Assembly (NCBI GenBank): GCA_964347835.1
Contig: CAYFZR010000076.1
Location: forward strand, 1-23,465
DNA length: 23,465 bases
Source of the DNA: CAYFZR01 sp964347835 [NCBI: uncultured archaeon]
GTDB lineage: Archaea > CAYFZR01
Direction: 5' to 3'
The notes beneath the pieces are model-generated. The model worked only from the letters and a program-made list of their open reading frames with translations. It had not been told where the DNA came from and did not search any database. The position numbers and the translations under genes are program-made. Of this stretch, positions 1 to 6,661 are shown in pieces; within the stretch, counting starts at the first letter, position 1; every line of letters starts with the position of its first letter.

Positions 1-315
1 TCCTTTGAGTTCTTTTCTGACAAAAAAGGCAGAAATTGGGTATCCACGCGTTATGCTTTTCGCGGAAACTACTGAAGAGATAGGAATTGAACCAGACTCC
101 AATCCGCCTATAAATTCAATTTCGTCATCTTTTAGTAAATCAAGAATAATGTCTGCGATCAGATTAGCCCCTTCAGGATCTTGTGTGATCATTCTGCAAT
201 CAAAATAAATATCAGTATCGCCGCCTGATGACAATTTAAACTTTCCTTTCGTGAACGCTTTTTCTTTTATAAGTTGATACAACCTTTCTTTTTCTTTCTC
301 CATACCATTATTCAT
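1..315 (-). CDS. pyrE: Orotate phosphoribosyltransferase, N-terminal part (runs off window)
   Basis: Reading the minus strand from an ATG at 315 gives 105 open codons to the window edge. The protein should transfer phosphoribose from PRPP to orotate to make OMP in cytosolic UMP synthesis. Recognition rests on stretches typical of this family: FKLSSGG near residue 24, YFDCRMITQDPEGANLIAD around 35-53, GGLESGSIPISS around 69-80, and SAFFVRKELKG at the edge, which leads into the conserved Lys region. The PRPP-binding loop and C-terminus lie outside the window. GGAG lies about 10 bases upstream of the ATG; an in-frame ATG at 303 is an alternative. The gene is divergent from the MarC-family gene at 440. 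The identification is by family resemblance only, but the match is strong. Confidence 0.9.
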   Translation of the reverse strand, partial: MNNGMEKEKERLYQLIKEKAFTKGKFKLSSGGDTDIYFDCRMITQDPEGANLIADIILDLLKDDEIEFIGGLESGSIPISSVVSAKSITRGYPISAFFVRKELKG

Positions 316-382
316 TTTTAATTCTCCAACAAATATGTGTTCTTATTCTTCTTCTTTAATGCTAACTACTTTGAACAAATAC

Positions 383-390
383 TTATAAAT
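383..390 (+). promoter_or_regulatory. TATA-like box for the MarC-family gene
   Basis: TTATAAAT lies in the divergent gap between pyrE and the MarC-type gene, about 57 bases before the ATG at 440. An archaeal transcript would start near 412, leaving a short leader with GCGAGGA (426-432) as SD. This is inferred from position and composition. Confidence 0.5.
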
Positions 391-439
391 ATGATCTCGC
401 ATTTTTCATTTAATCATTAACAATTGCGAGGATTTTTAA

Positions 440-1063
440 ATGAGCCTTAATCTCTTCACATATTCATTTGTCGCGCTTTTTCTGGTTATTAACCCTATCG
501 GAAACATTCCGATTTTTGTTGCCTTATTAGAGGAGTTTGATGTCGCAGACCGTAAATCAATGATAAAAAAAGCTGTTTTAATTGCTACAATAACATTAAT
601 CATCTTTACTGCCCTTGGAAATTACATTTTTAGGTTTCTTGGGATTGAGATCTACTCTTTCAAGATAGCCGGCGGAGTCCTGCTTTTCGTGATATCGATG
701 GAGATGTTGTTTGGTAGACGAACAAGGACTGAATATACTGCAGAGCAACTTGAGGAACGAAAAAAAGACATCGAGATAACGCCTATGGCAATTCCTCTAT
801 TAACCGGTCCCGGTGCGATAACCACTGGTATAGTTTTATTTAACTCTGCGAAAACTATTGCAGATCAATTTTTAATTTTATTTGACATTGTTCTGGTTTT
901 TCTGGTTTCTTATTTGATTTTGATACAATCGAATCTTTTGTTTAGAGTTTTAGGCTCGACAGGAACAAGAGTCATTGTTCGAGTAATGGGTTTGCTGCTA
1001 TCAGCCATAGCGATAAAATTTATAATTTCCGGAATAACCGAGGCTTTTAAAAATACTTTTTGA
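440..1063 (+). CDS. MarC/SnatA-family integral membrane protein
   Basis: A 207-residue hydrophobic protein of the MarC family (UPF0056). The one member with a tested role that I know, SnatA of a Thermococcus, moves small neutral amino acids; the substrate here is not shown. About six membrane segments are visible. The family's two half-site signatures are present: NPIGNIPIF at residues 18-26 and PLLTGPGAIT at 119-128, consistent with the internal repeat of this family. A charged loop (RRTRTEYTAEQLEERKK, about 93-109) separates the halves. Length is normal. The ATG at 440 has GAGG about 8 bases upstream. The gene stands alone, divergent from pyrE, and is followed by a strong hairpin at 1079-1119. 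Confidence 0.88.
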   Translation: MSLNLFTYSFVALFLVINPIGNIPIFVALLEEFDVADRKSMIKKAVLIATITLIIFTALGNYIFRFLGIEIYSFKIAGGVLLFVISMEMLFGRRTRTEYTAEQLEERKKDIEITPMAIPLLTGPGAITTGIVLFNSAKTIADQFLILFDIVLVFLVSYLILIQSNLLFRVLGSTGTRVIVRVMGLLLSAIAIKFIISGITEAFKNTF

Positions 1064-1078
1064 TAAAATTCGAGGTTA

Positions 1079-1119
1079 GGGGGCACGCCCAAAATCTATG
1101 ATTTTGGTGCGTTACCCCC
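1079..1119. repeat. Long imperfect hairpin in a G5/C5 intergenic block
   Basis: GGGGG (1079-1083), ACGC (1085-1088) and CCAAAATC (1089-1096) can pair across the loop TAT with GATTTTGG (1100-1107), GCGT (1109-1112) and CCCCC (1115-1119). That is 17 pairs with small bulges at 1084, 1108 and 1113-1114. It starts 15 bases after the MarC stop, so it could act in transcript 3' end formation, but no T-run follows it directly. It may equally be part of a dispersed element. Confidence 0.6.
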
Positions 1120-1124
1120 TTCTT

Positions 1125-1151
1125 TATATGGGGGTTTAGAAAGGGGGTGAT
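1125..1151 (+). repeat. Dispersed 27-base intergenic repeat, copy A
   Basis: This block consists of TATATGGGGG, then TTTAGA, then AAGGGGGTGAT. Its reverse complement occurs at 11421-11447 with 25 of 27 positions identical (differences at one base after the first G run and one before the second). Both copies lie between genes and next to TTACCCCCTTCT-type motifs. The comparison was done by eye. Confidence 0.7.
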
Positions 1152-1167
1152 AAGGTAAGATAGCATA

Positions 1168-1235
1168 ATTTCAGTATAAAATTACGATAAAACCCCCTTC
1201 TATTTCAGTATAAAATTAAATATTACCCCCTTCTT
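1168..1235 (+). repeat. Tandem pair of 34-base units
   Basis: ATTTCAGTATAAAATTA occurs at 1168-1184 and, identically, at 1202-1218. Each copy is followed by an AT-rich stretch ending in CCCCCTTCT, so two 34-base units lie head to tail. The CCCCCTTCT tail also occurs at 1115-1123. The right unit ends about 50 bases before the ATG at 1284, so it overlaps the region expected to hold that gene's upstream control sites. Confidence 0.7.
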
Positions 1236-1283
1236 AAGGGAAAGGTTTTTATTTGTAGTTACTGAGAGAATTCTGGGGATTGT

Positions 1284-2192
1284 ATGCTTTCTGTTGATAA
1301 GGTGGTTATACAAACAATAGTGGATAACTATATTGACGTATTTGAGCCGAGTACTGATGCGATAAAACGAATATCTATTGGAGAGTTAAAAGAGCCTTTG
1401 ATAGCAGGCCATGGTCTTTCATTTCTTATCGAGATTATAAGGGGTAATCAAACAAAGAAGATCCTCATGGATACATCTCACTCTTCTAATGCACTACTCC
1501 ACAATTTAAGAAACTTGGGGCACGAACTGGATGATATCGATAACGTCTTTCTTAGCCATGGACACCCAGACCATTATGGCGGCCTCCTAGGATTCTTGAA
1601 TTCTCGAAATATAGAAACACCTATATTGATGCATCCCGAAGGTCAATTTCCCCGTTACATCGTAACTCCTGGAGGTGTAAGAGGACCGTTTTTGTTTGAA
1701 AGAGAAAAGATTGAAGAGGCTGGAGGATTAATCGTAGAGGCTAAAAATCAAGTTTCCTTAGATATCGGGGTTGCAACTACGGGTGAGATCGAAAGAACTA
1801 CAGATTTTGAAAAACCATGGATCGGGCCAAAGATAGTGAAGGATAATGTATTTCAGGATGACTATTTTATGGATGAGCAAGCTTTAGTTTTGAATTTGAA
1901 GGACAGGGGTTTGATAATACTTGTAGGATGTTCTCATCCAGGAATTGTAAATATAATCGAACATGCACAAAATGTAACAGGCGTTAAAGAAGTTTACGGA
2001 ATCATTGGGGGTTTGCATCTTACCGTGGCCAAGGATGAAGTCATAGAAAAGACTATCGATGCCTTTAAGGAAAAAAATCCATCTATCATAATACCAGCCC
2101 ACTGTACAGGCTTCAGAGCCATGAAAAAAATCTCAGAGGAAATACCAGAACAATTCTTTGTGAATTGTGTCGGAACAAAAATTTTTTTATAA
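1284..2192 (+). CDS. Metallo-beta-lactamase-fold hydrolase (COG1237 type)
   Basis: A 302-residue protein of the metallo-beta-lactamase fold. The HxHxDH metal motif is SHGHPDHYGG, giving His92, His94, Asp96 and His97. Further candidate ligands are His218 in VGCSHPGI, His245 in GGLHL and His273 in PAHCTG. The combination of GCSHPGIVN and GGLHL is typical of the COG1237 group. Its members are often annotated as 7,8-dihydropterin-6-methyl-4-(ribofuranosyl)aminobenzene 5'-phosphate synthase-like; I would not assign that reaction here. The protein is cytosolic, with no signal peptide. The ATG at 1284 follows CTGGGGATTGT. An unrecognised gene starts 22 bases downstream on the same strand, so co-transcription is likely. 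Confidence 0.85.
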   Translation: MLSVDKVVIQTIVDNYIDVFEPSTDAIKRISIGELKEPLIAGHGLSFLIEIIRGNQTKKILMDTSHSSNALLHNLRNLGHELDDIDNVFLSHGHPDHYGGLLGFLNSRNIETPILMHPEGQFPRYIVTPGGVRGPFLFEREKIEEAGGLIVEAKNQVSLDIGVATTGEIERTTDFEKPWIGPKIVKDNVFQDDYFMDEQALVLNLKDRGLIILVGCSHPGIVNIIEHAQNVTGVKEVYGIIGGLHLTVAKDEVIEKTIDAFKEKNPSIIIPAHCTGFRAMKKISEEIPEQFFVNCVGTKIFL

Positions 2193-2214
2193 ATTGAGAA
2201 ATTGATAACCAAAT

Positions 2215-2988
2215 ATGATAAACCCCTCAAATTTAGTCACCCTAAAGAAGTTCGAGGCAGGCTTTGGCTGGTACAATAAAACAAGAGGAGATATTAAAGG
2301 AAAATACTTCGAAGACATCATTACCCTCGATAAAGAAACGGCAATAGAGATATCCAATTATATAAATGGTAAATTTCATGATTTCAAGCCGTATGCTACT
2401 GTAGAGTGGATAATATCTACCTGTCCTTTAAAAGATCTAGAAATGTTCTTCATGTTCGACGATAATCCTGAATTCGGTAAAGATCTCTTCGTTTTTTTTG
2501 ATAAAAGAGGGGCCGATAAGATCCCTTCAGAAGATACTTACGTTTTCACCCAGACCTACCTTTCACTGATCTCAAGATATCGTGAAGACCTGGTTAGAAA
2601 ATTAGAGCCCTCCAATAAAATGCTCACGATCGAAGAAGTTGAGGAAGTGAAGAAAGAGCAGTTCTCGGGATACACCTTGGGAAAGAGAGAAGAACTCCTA
2701 AAAAAAATAAGATATGAGGTTGCAAAAGAAGTATCTTCGCGCATAAAGGCTGAGTTCATCGAATCTGAACAAGAAATCTGGGGTATCAAGTTCTCTCCTC
2801 TTTATGATTTAGATATCACGTACAAAATCGAGCCTGAAAATAAGTTGACGGTACTTTACAACGAAGGCGGGGCAAAGAAATATATTTTAGGAATTTTAAT
2901 CGCTTTTACATGGCTTTTCGCTAACGAAATTATAAGGGAAGCCCAAAAAATAGATAAAGACATACCAAAGATTTCCAGATACATATAA
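2215..2988 (+). CDS. Conserved-looking protein of unknown function
   Basis: I do not recognise this 257-residue protein. It is charged and soluble-looking, with no signal peptide. A Lys/Glu-rich stretch at about 135-185 (from MLTIEEVEEVKKEQ onward) looks mostly helical, possibly a coiled coil. A hydrophobic stretch near the C-terminus (KYILGILIAFTWLFANEII, about 221-239) could be a buried helix or a single membrane helix. There are no cysteine clusters or nucleotide-binding motifs. It sits 22 bases after the MBL hydrolase and 11 bases before a thioesterase, which suggests an operon. The SD before the ATG is weak. Codon use resembles the neighbours, so it is very likely a real gene. Confidence 0.75.
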   Translation: MINPSNLVTLKKFEAGFGWYNKTRGDIKGKYFEDIITLDKETAIEISNYINGKFHDFKPYATVEWIISTCPLKDLEMFFMFDDNPEFGKDLFVFFDKRGADKIPSEDTYVFTQTYLSLISRYREDLVRKLEPSNKMLTIEEVEEVKKEQFSGYTLGKREELLKKIRYEVAKEVSSRIKAEFIESEQEIWGIKFSPLYDLDITYKIEPENKLTVLYNEGGAKKYILGILIAFTWLFANEIIREAQKIDKDIPKISRYI

Positions 2989-2999
2989 GGTGGTCTTGG

Positions 3000-3407
3000 G
3001 TGAAGACTAATAAAACGGAGATTAAAGTAAGAGTCGCTGATACGGATCTATGGGGAGTCGTCTATTTTGCGAATTACATCCGTTATTTCGGCGAGGGCAT
3101 AGAGGATTTCTTCTTGTCCTTAGGAATTCCTCGCGGGGAGATAATAAAAATATTTGAGGAAAAGAAGATAGTAATGCCGATAGTAGAGGCTTCTTGTCAA
3201 TATAGGGCTCCTGCCAGATTTGGAGATATATTAGAGTTGAATACAACACTTAAGGGGATTGGGGAAAAGAATATTACATTCGAATTTAATCTATTCAGAA
3301 AAGATGATGGCAAACTTATTGCTAAAGGTAGCATAACTCATGTAATAGTGGATGAGAACTGGAGATCCATAGAAATCCCTGAAGAATTGAAGAAACTAAT
3401 TCTATGA
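3000..3407 (+). CDS. Hot-dog-fold acyl-CoA thioesterase (YbgC/4HBT type), paralogue A
   Basis: A 135-residue protein of the 4-hydroxybenzoyl-CoA thioesterase/YbgC hot-dog family, expected to hydrolyse an acyl-CoA thioester in the cytosol. The signature ADTDLWGVVYFANYIRY begins at residue 13; Asp16 corresponds to the catalytic Asp17 of the Pseudomonas 4HBT enzyme. PIVEASCQYRAPARFGD (about 59-75) is the typical central strand region. The start is GTG at 3000; AAGGTGG at 2988-2993, overlapping the upstream stop, is a good SD. It is third in a likely operon with the MBL hydrolase and the unknown gene. A paralogue about 45% identical by eye count lies at 5257-5664, on the far side of the ATPase gene. 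The acyl substrate cannot be told. Confidence 0.85.
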   Translation: MKTNKTEIKVRVADTDLWGVVYFANYIRYFGEGIEDFFLSLGIPRGEIIKIFEEKKIVMPIVEASCQYRAPARFGDILELNTTLKGIGEKNITFEFNLFRKDDGKLIAKGSITHVIVDENWRSIEIPEELKKLIL

Positions 3408-3438
3408 AATTGAACATATGTACGCTATATAACCTTGT

Positions 3439-3489
3439 TATATTGAAAAAATCTTTGAAGGAGTCAGAAACTCAATATATCCTTAAAGA
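3439..3489. other. Two interleaved inverted repeats upstream of the GvpD-type gene
   Basis: TATATTGA (3439-3446) can pair with TCAATATA (3472-3479). TCTTTGAAGGA (3452-3462) can pair with TCCTTAAAGA (3480-3489) if one G bulges. The two stems interleave and, with no linker after 3479, are probably mutually exclusive rather than a pseudoknot. They lie in the 151-base gap between the thioesterase and ATPase genes. The sequence is AT-rich, so chance pairing is possible. Confidence 0.3.
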
Positions 3490-3558
3490 ATTTGTTTATG
3501 AAACCTACAAAACTGTATAGGCAAAATATTTTTCTGTTGGAATAAAAATAATTTTAGT

Positions 3559-5184
3559 ATGGCTTATAAACCGATTCCTGAAGAAATCTTAATGGCATTT
3601 GACAAGTACAAGGGATATATATTACTGATAAAGGGTGACCCGGGAACTGGGAAAACAATTTTCTCCCTTGAATTATTGAACGAGTTATGTAAGGATGGAG
3701 GTAGTGGGATCTACCTATCTACAAGGGTATCTGGTAAATATTTATACGATCATTTTCCTTGGCTAAAAGGAGTTTTGTTCGAAGAGAATATCTTGGATGC
3801 AACCAAAGGCTACCTGAGTGAGGCAAGAGATCCTAAGAAGGCAGTATTTTTCAGTTCGAAGCCAGATGTTATCAAAACGATATATGAAAGAATCGATTAT
3901 CTAGAAAAACCTGTCACCCTAGTTATAGATAGTTGGGACATCATAGTTAGCGGCATAAAGGATCGTGTTGATTTAGAGGATACTTTTGTAGATATTTCTC
4001 GCGAGACAGAGACGAATGTTGTAATGGTTACTGAATTGCAGGAAGATAAAGCTCTGGATTATTTAGTAGATGGCATCTTAAGATTTGAAAAGAAGAACAT
4101 AGACGAGAGGAGAGTTAGATTACTCCACCTAGATAAGCTGAGGGGGATAAAGATCAGAAAACCGAGCTATCTCTTCACACTTGGGAATGGTAGACTAAGG
4201 TGTTTCGGTTCTTTCAAGTCAATAGTCTACAGTTTGTGTGGACAGATATGTTCTGTTTGTAAGCTCTACAATGAGAATAAATGTAAAGGATGCGTATTCG
4301 AGAACGAGAAGATGGAAGAAAGATGCCCTATTTACGAATGTTTAGTGGTTAAAAAATCTAAATCTTGTAATGGGTGCCCAGAAATAAAGTCTTGTAATGT
4401 CTATGAAAAATCCAAGGAGCGTTGCATCATCTCAGGCTGTAATGCTAACAGATTGATGATCGATAGATGGAAGCATACAAATGATGGCTTGACTCACTTT
4501 TCCTCAGGCAGCGAGGTCTTAGATGCCATCCTTGGTGGTGGGTACAAAAGGGGAAGTCTAGTACTCATAGATGTGGGCGAGGGCGTACAGGATCCAGCCT
4601 ACAGACTCTTTAACTACCTTCCGGTTATGAACTTCATCCAACAAGGGAGGGGTGCATTAATAACTACCGTCGGCGGTGCAGACTCTGAAGAGGTTAGGGA
4701 TAGGATGTGCCGCTTCGTAAGCGAGGAGATATTCGACGAATACGTTAGAGTACTGGAAATAGACAACCCGGAAAAAGATCAAGACAAGCCGTACATCGCG
4801 GTACTGGAAGATGATACAGTAGAGGCTTTCAATGTTGTATGGACTAAGACTCAAAAAGATCTTAGAAAAAAGACTGGTAAACCTATATACCATCATCTCG
4901 GCTACGATATATTAGAATACAGGTATGGAGAGCAATCTTTGATAGAAGAGACGAGTAAGATAACAACTATGATAAAAAGCAATGGAGATCTTGGAATAGC
5001 GGTAACAAAACCTGGACTAAAATCTAAACAGGAATTGGCCAACATAGCGAGCATTCACCTCAAAATACTGAATATCAATGGTTTCACGGTCTTTTATGGT
5101 GTACAACCAATAACAGAACTTTATGCAACAAACATAGACGTGTCAAGAGGATATCCTAAGATAAAACTCACCCCAATTGTCTAA
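3559..5184 (+). CDS. GvpD/KaiC-type P-loop ATPase with a Cys-rich insert
   Basis: A 541-residue protein in three parts. Residues 1-210 form a RecA/KaiC-like ATPase, opening with IPEEILMAFDKYKG as in GvpD proteins, with Walker A GDPGTGKT (26-33) and Walker B LVIDSWD (121-127). Residues 215-294 hold 13 cysteines, including CGQICSVC, CKGC, CPIYEC and CNGC, spaced much like a DUF3795-type metal-binding domain. Residues 311-541 start like a second KaiC domain (SSGSEVLDAILGGGYKRGS), but the P-loop has decayed to VGEGVQ, without the Lys-Thr. Haloarchaeal GvpD, a regulator of gas-vesicle genes, has a similar length, but no gvp gene is seen here, so the role is probably regulatory and unknown. A TATA-like AAAATATTTTT (3523-3533) suggests a nearly leaderless transcript. 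Thioesterase paralogues flank it. Confidence 0.78.
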   Translation: MAYKPIPEEILMAFDKYKGYILLIKGDPGTGKTIFSLELLNELCKDGGSGIYLSTRVSGKYLYDHFPWLKGVLFEENILDATKGYLSEARDPKKAVFFSSKPDVIKTIYERIDYLEKPVTLVIDSWDIIVSGIKDRVDLEDTFVDISRETETNVVMVTELQEDKALDYLVDGILRFEKKNIDERRVRLLHLDKLRGIKIRKPSYLFTLGNGRLRCFGSFKSIVYSLCGQICSVCKLYNENKCKGCVFENEKMEERCPIYECLVVKKSKSCNGCPEIKSCNVYEKSKERCIISGCNANRLMIDRWKHTNDGLTHFSSGSEVLDAILGGGYKRGSLVLIDVGEGVQDPAYRLFNYLPVMNFIQQGRGALITTVGGADSEEVRDRMCRFVSEEIFDEYVRVLEIDNPEKDQDKPYIAVLEDDTVEAFNVVWTKTQKDLRKKTGKPIYHHLGYDILEYRYGEQSLIEETSKITTMIKSNGDLGIAVTKPGLKSKQELANIASIHLKILNINGFTVFYGVQPITELYATNIDVSRGYPKIKLTPIV

Positions 5185-5192
5185 GAACTTAA

Positions 5193-5199
5193 TTTTTTT
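5193..5199 (+). terminator. T-run terminator candidate after the ATPase gene
   Basis: A run of seven T begins 9 bases after the stop of the ATPase gene, with no strong hairpin. Archaeal polymerase can terminate on such runs. The separate TATA-like region just downstream supports a transcript boundary here. Confidence 0.4.
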
Positions 5200-5212
5200 A
5201 TTCGTTCTCGAC

Positions 5213-5230
5213 ATAAATATATAAAATATT
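5213..5230 (+). promoter_or_regulatory. TATA-like region for thioesterase paralogue B
   Basis: ATAAATATATAAAATATT lies about 27-44 bases before the TTG start at 5257. A transcript beginning near 5240-5245 would have a very short leader. The assignment rests on composition and spacing only. Confidence 0.45.
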
Positions 5231-5256
5231 TAAAAAGCACTTTAGGTTTGATAAAA

Positions 5257-5664
5257 TTGAAGGTTCATAAGACTGAGGTCAAAGTTAGATTTGGAGATAC
5301 CGACCCCTTTGGAGTTGTTTACTACGTCAGTTACTTTAGATACATCAAAGATGCCTTGGACGAGTACATTAGGTCTTGTGGTCTAGGACCGGAGGAAATA
5401 TATAGAAACGTTAAGAGAAAGATCGGTTTTCCTATAGTTGAGGCATTCTGCATATATAGGGCACCTGCCAGATATGACGATCTCTTAGAAATACAAACAA
5501 GCATCAAGGAAATAAGAGAAAAATCCATAAAATTCAACTTCGATGTCTACAAAAAAGGAGAAGAGAAGTTTCTGGCAAATGGATATCTTACCATTTTAGC
5601 GGTAGATGAAAATTGGAAACCTATAAAAATCCCTGATGATATCCTAAACTTGCTCACCGAGTAG
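5257..5664 (+). CDS. Hot-dog-fold acyl-CoA thioesterase (YbgC/4HBT type), paralogue B
   Basis: A 135-residue thioesterase of the same family as the gene at 3000. The signature GDTDPFGVVYYVSYFRY starts at residue 13, with Asp16 as the likely catalytic residue, and PIVEAFCIYRAPARYDD follows. The longest frame begins at a TTG at 5248, but I choose the TTG at 5257: it gives MKVHKTEVKVR, which aligns end to end with MKTNKTEIKVR of paralogue A, and TTTAGG then sits at about 10 bases. By hand count the two proteins share about 61 of 134 aligned residues. The gene probably has its own promoter. The next gene downstream is convergent, with only 5 bases between the two stop codons. The acyl substrate is unknown; two copies may mean two substrates. 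Confidence 0.83.
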   Translation: MKVHKTEVKVRFGDTDPFGVVYYVSYFRYIKDALDEYIRSCGLGPEEIYRNVKRKIGFPIVEAFCIYRAPARYDDLLEIQTSIKEIREKSIKFNFDVYKKGEEKFLANGYLTILAVDENWKPIKIPDDILNLLTE

Positions 5665-5669
5665 TCGGG

Positions 5670-6644
5670 TTAAATTCCAATATTTCTCGCATTTTTCCCA
5701 AGAATATTTTCCTTTGCTTCTAGATCGATATCTAAAGATAGTAACCATCTCAAGCAGTTCTTCATTCCTGTAAATCTGTCGCAAAAGCCTGTTATCGCAG
5801 GGTAGTCTGAACCGTAGAGTATTTTACTGGAACCTACTTCTTTTAAGGCTTTTTTTAATAAATCTTCGTTATAGGAGGCTGAGATGTCCATGTAGATATT
5901 ATCATTACTTTTTAATAGATCTAAAGTATCTTGAAAATCGATTGGAGGTAAATATGGAGAATAGCCGCCCATATGCGCCAGTACTATCTTTAGATTTGGA
6001 TATCTTTCTGCAATATCTCTTAAATAAGAGGGAGAGCAATCTTCTGAAAGACTTGGCAGTTCCCAAGGTCCCATACCTAAGCCCATGTGCATTAGAATGA
6101 CTAAGTCTTCTTTTTCCGCATATTCATATATAAAACTCATTTTTTCTTCTTGAGGATTGAAAAATTGGTAGTTAGGTAGGAGTTTTATTCCCTTAAACCC
6201 GTACTCTTTAATCTTTTTGAATTTGTTTTTTATGTGTTCTTTATCTTTGTTAGGATTTACAGAGCCAAAACCCACTATCCTATCAGGATATCTATCTAAA
6301 AATTCTTTTACTTCTTCTTCTGGAGTATTTACCAGTGAATGAATTTGTCTTCCCAGATCGAGGAGGTACCTCTTTACAACATCTTCATCGCGAAAAGGAA
6401 TAACGCGCCAGAAGTACCAGAAGTATGATCTTGCTTCCTCAAGGTCAATATATTTCATATATTTATCAAAATCATCTTCGTTGATCTCTATAGAAAGTAA
6501 AACTGCTCTATCAACTCCTGCTTCATCTAAAATCTTAACAAAGTCGTCTATCATATCCTCTCTTGTTTTACCAGGACTAGGAACCCTTGGAGGATGTATA
6601 TGAATATCTATTACTTCTATTTCTCTAGAATCGATCTTAATCAT
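5670..6644 (-). CDS. Amidohydrolase-family metal-dependent hydrolase (COG2159 type)
   Basis: A 324-residue TIM-barrel protein of the amidohydrolase superfamily, in the COG2159 group that includes decarboxylases and hydrolases of carboxylated compounds. Metal-site motifs in order are IDIHIHPP (His15, His17), Lys154 in FKGIKLLPN, His186 in VILMHMGLG, His224 in IVLAHMGGY, and Asp280 in ILYGSDYPA. These are the positions expected for a one- or two-metal site. Length is usual and there is no signal peptide. The ATG at 6644 lies 17 bases after the stop of the YkgJ-type gene, so the two are probably one transcript. The SD is weak, which suggests translation coupled to the upstream gene. The substrate cannot be named. 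Confidence 0.82.
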   Translation of the reverse strand: MIKIDSREIEVIDIHIHPPRVPSPGKTREDMIDDFVKILDEAGVDRAVLLSIEINEDDFDKYMKYIDLEEARSYFWYFWRVIPFRDEDVVKRYLLDLGRQIHSLVNTPEEEVKEFLDRYPDRIVGFGSVNPNKDKEHIKNKFKKIKEYGFKGIKLLPNYQFFNPQEEKMSFIYEYAEKEDLVILMHMGLGMGPWELPSLSEDCSPSYLRDIAERYPNLKIVLAHMGGYSPYLPPIDFQDTLDLLKSNDNIYMDISASYNEDLLKKALKEVGSSKILYGSDYPAITGFCDRFTGMKNCLRWLLSLDIDLEAKENILGKNARNIGI

Positions 6645-6661
6645 GATCTTGATAAAATATC

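Noticed and set aside
5-208. A 67-codon plus-strand ORF at the left edge
   Set aside because: It lies opposite the clearly recognisable pyrE frame on the minus strand.
1079-1147. G-quadruplex from three G5 runs
   Set aside because: The runs are separated by 46 and 8 bases and there is no fourth run; hairpins with the nearby C5 runs explain them better.
1168-1235. Start of a CRISPR array
   Set aside because: Only two units, no spacers between them, and no cas genes in the window.
3559-5184. Gas-vesicle gene cluster
   Set aside because: Only the GvpD-like ATPase is present; no gvpA or other gas-vesicle structural gene was seen on either strand.
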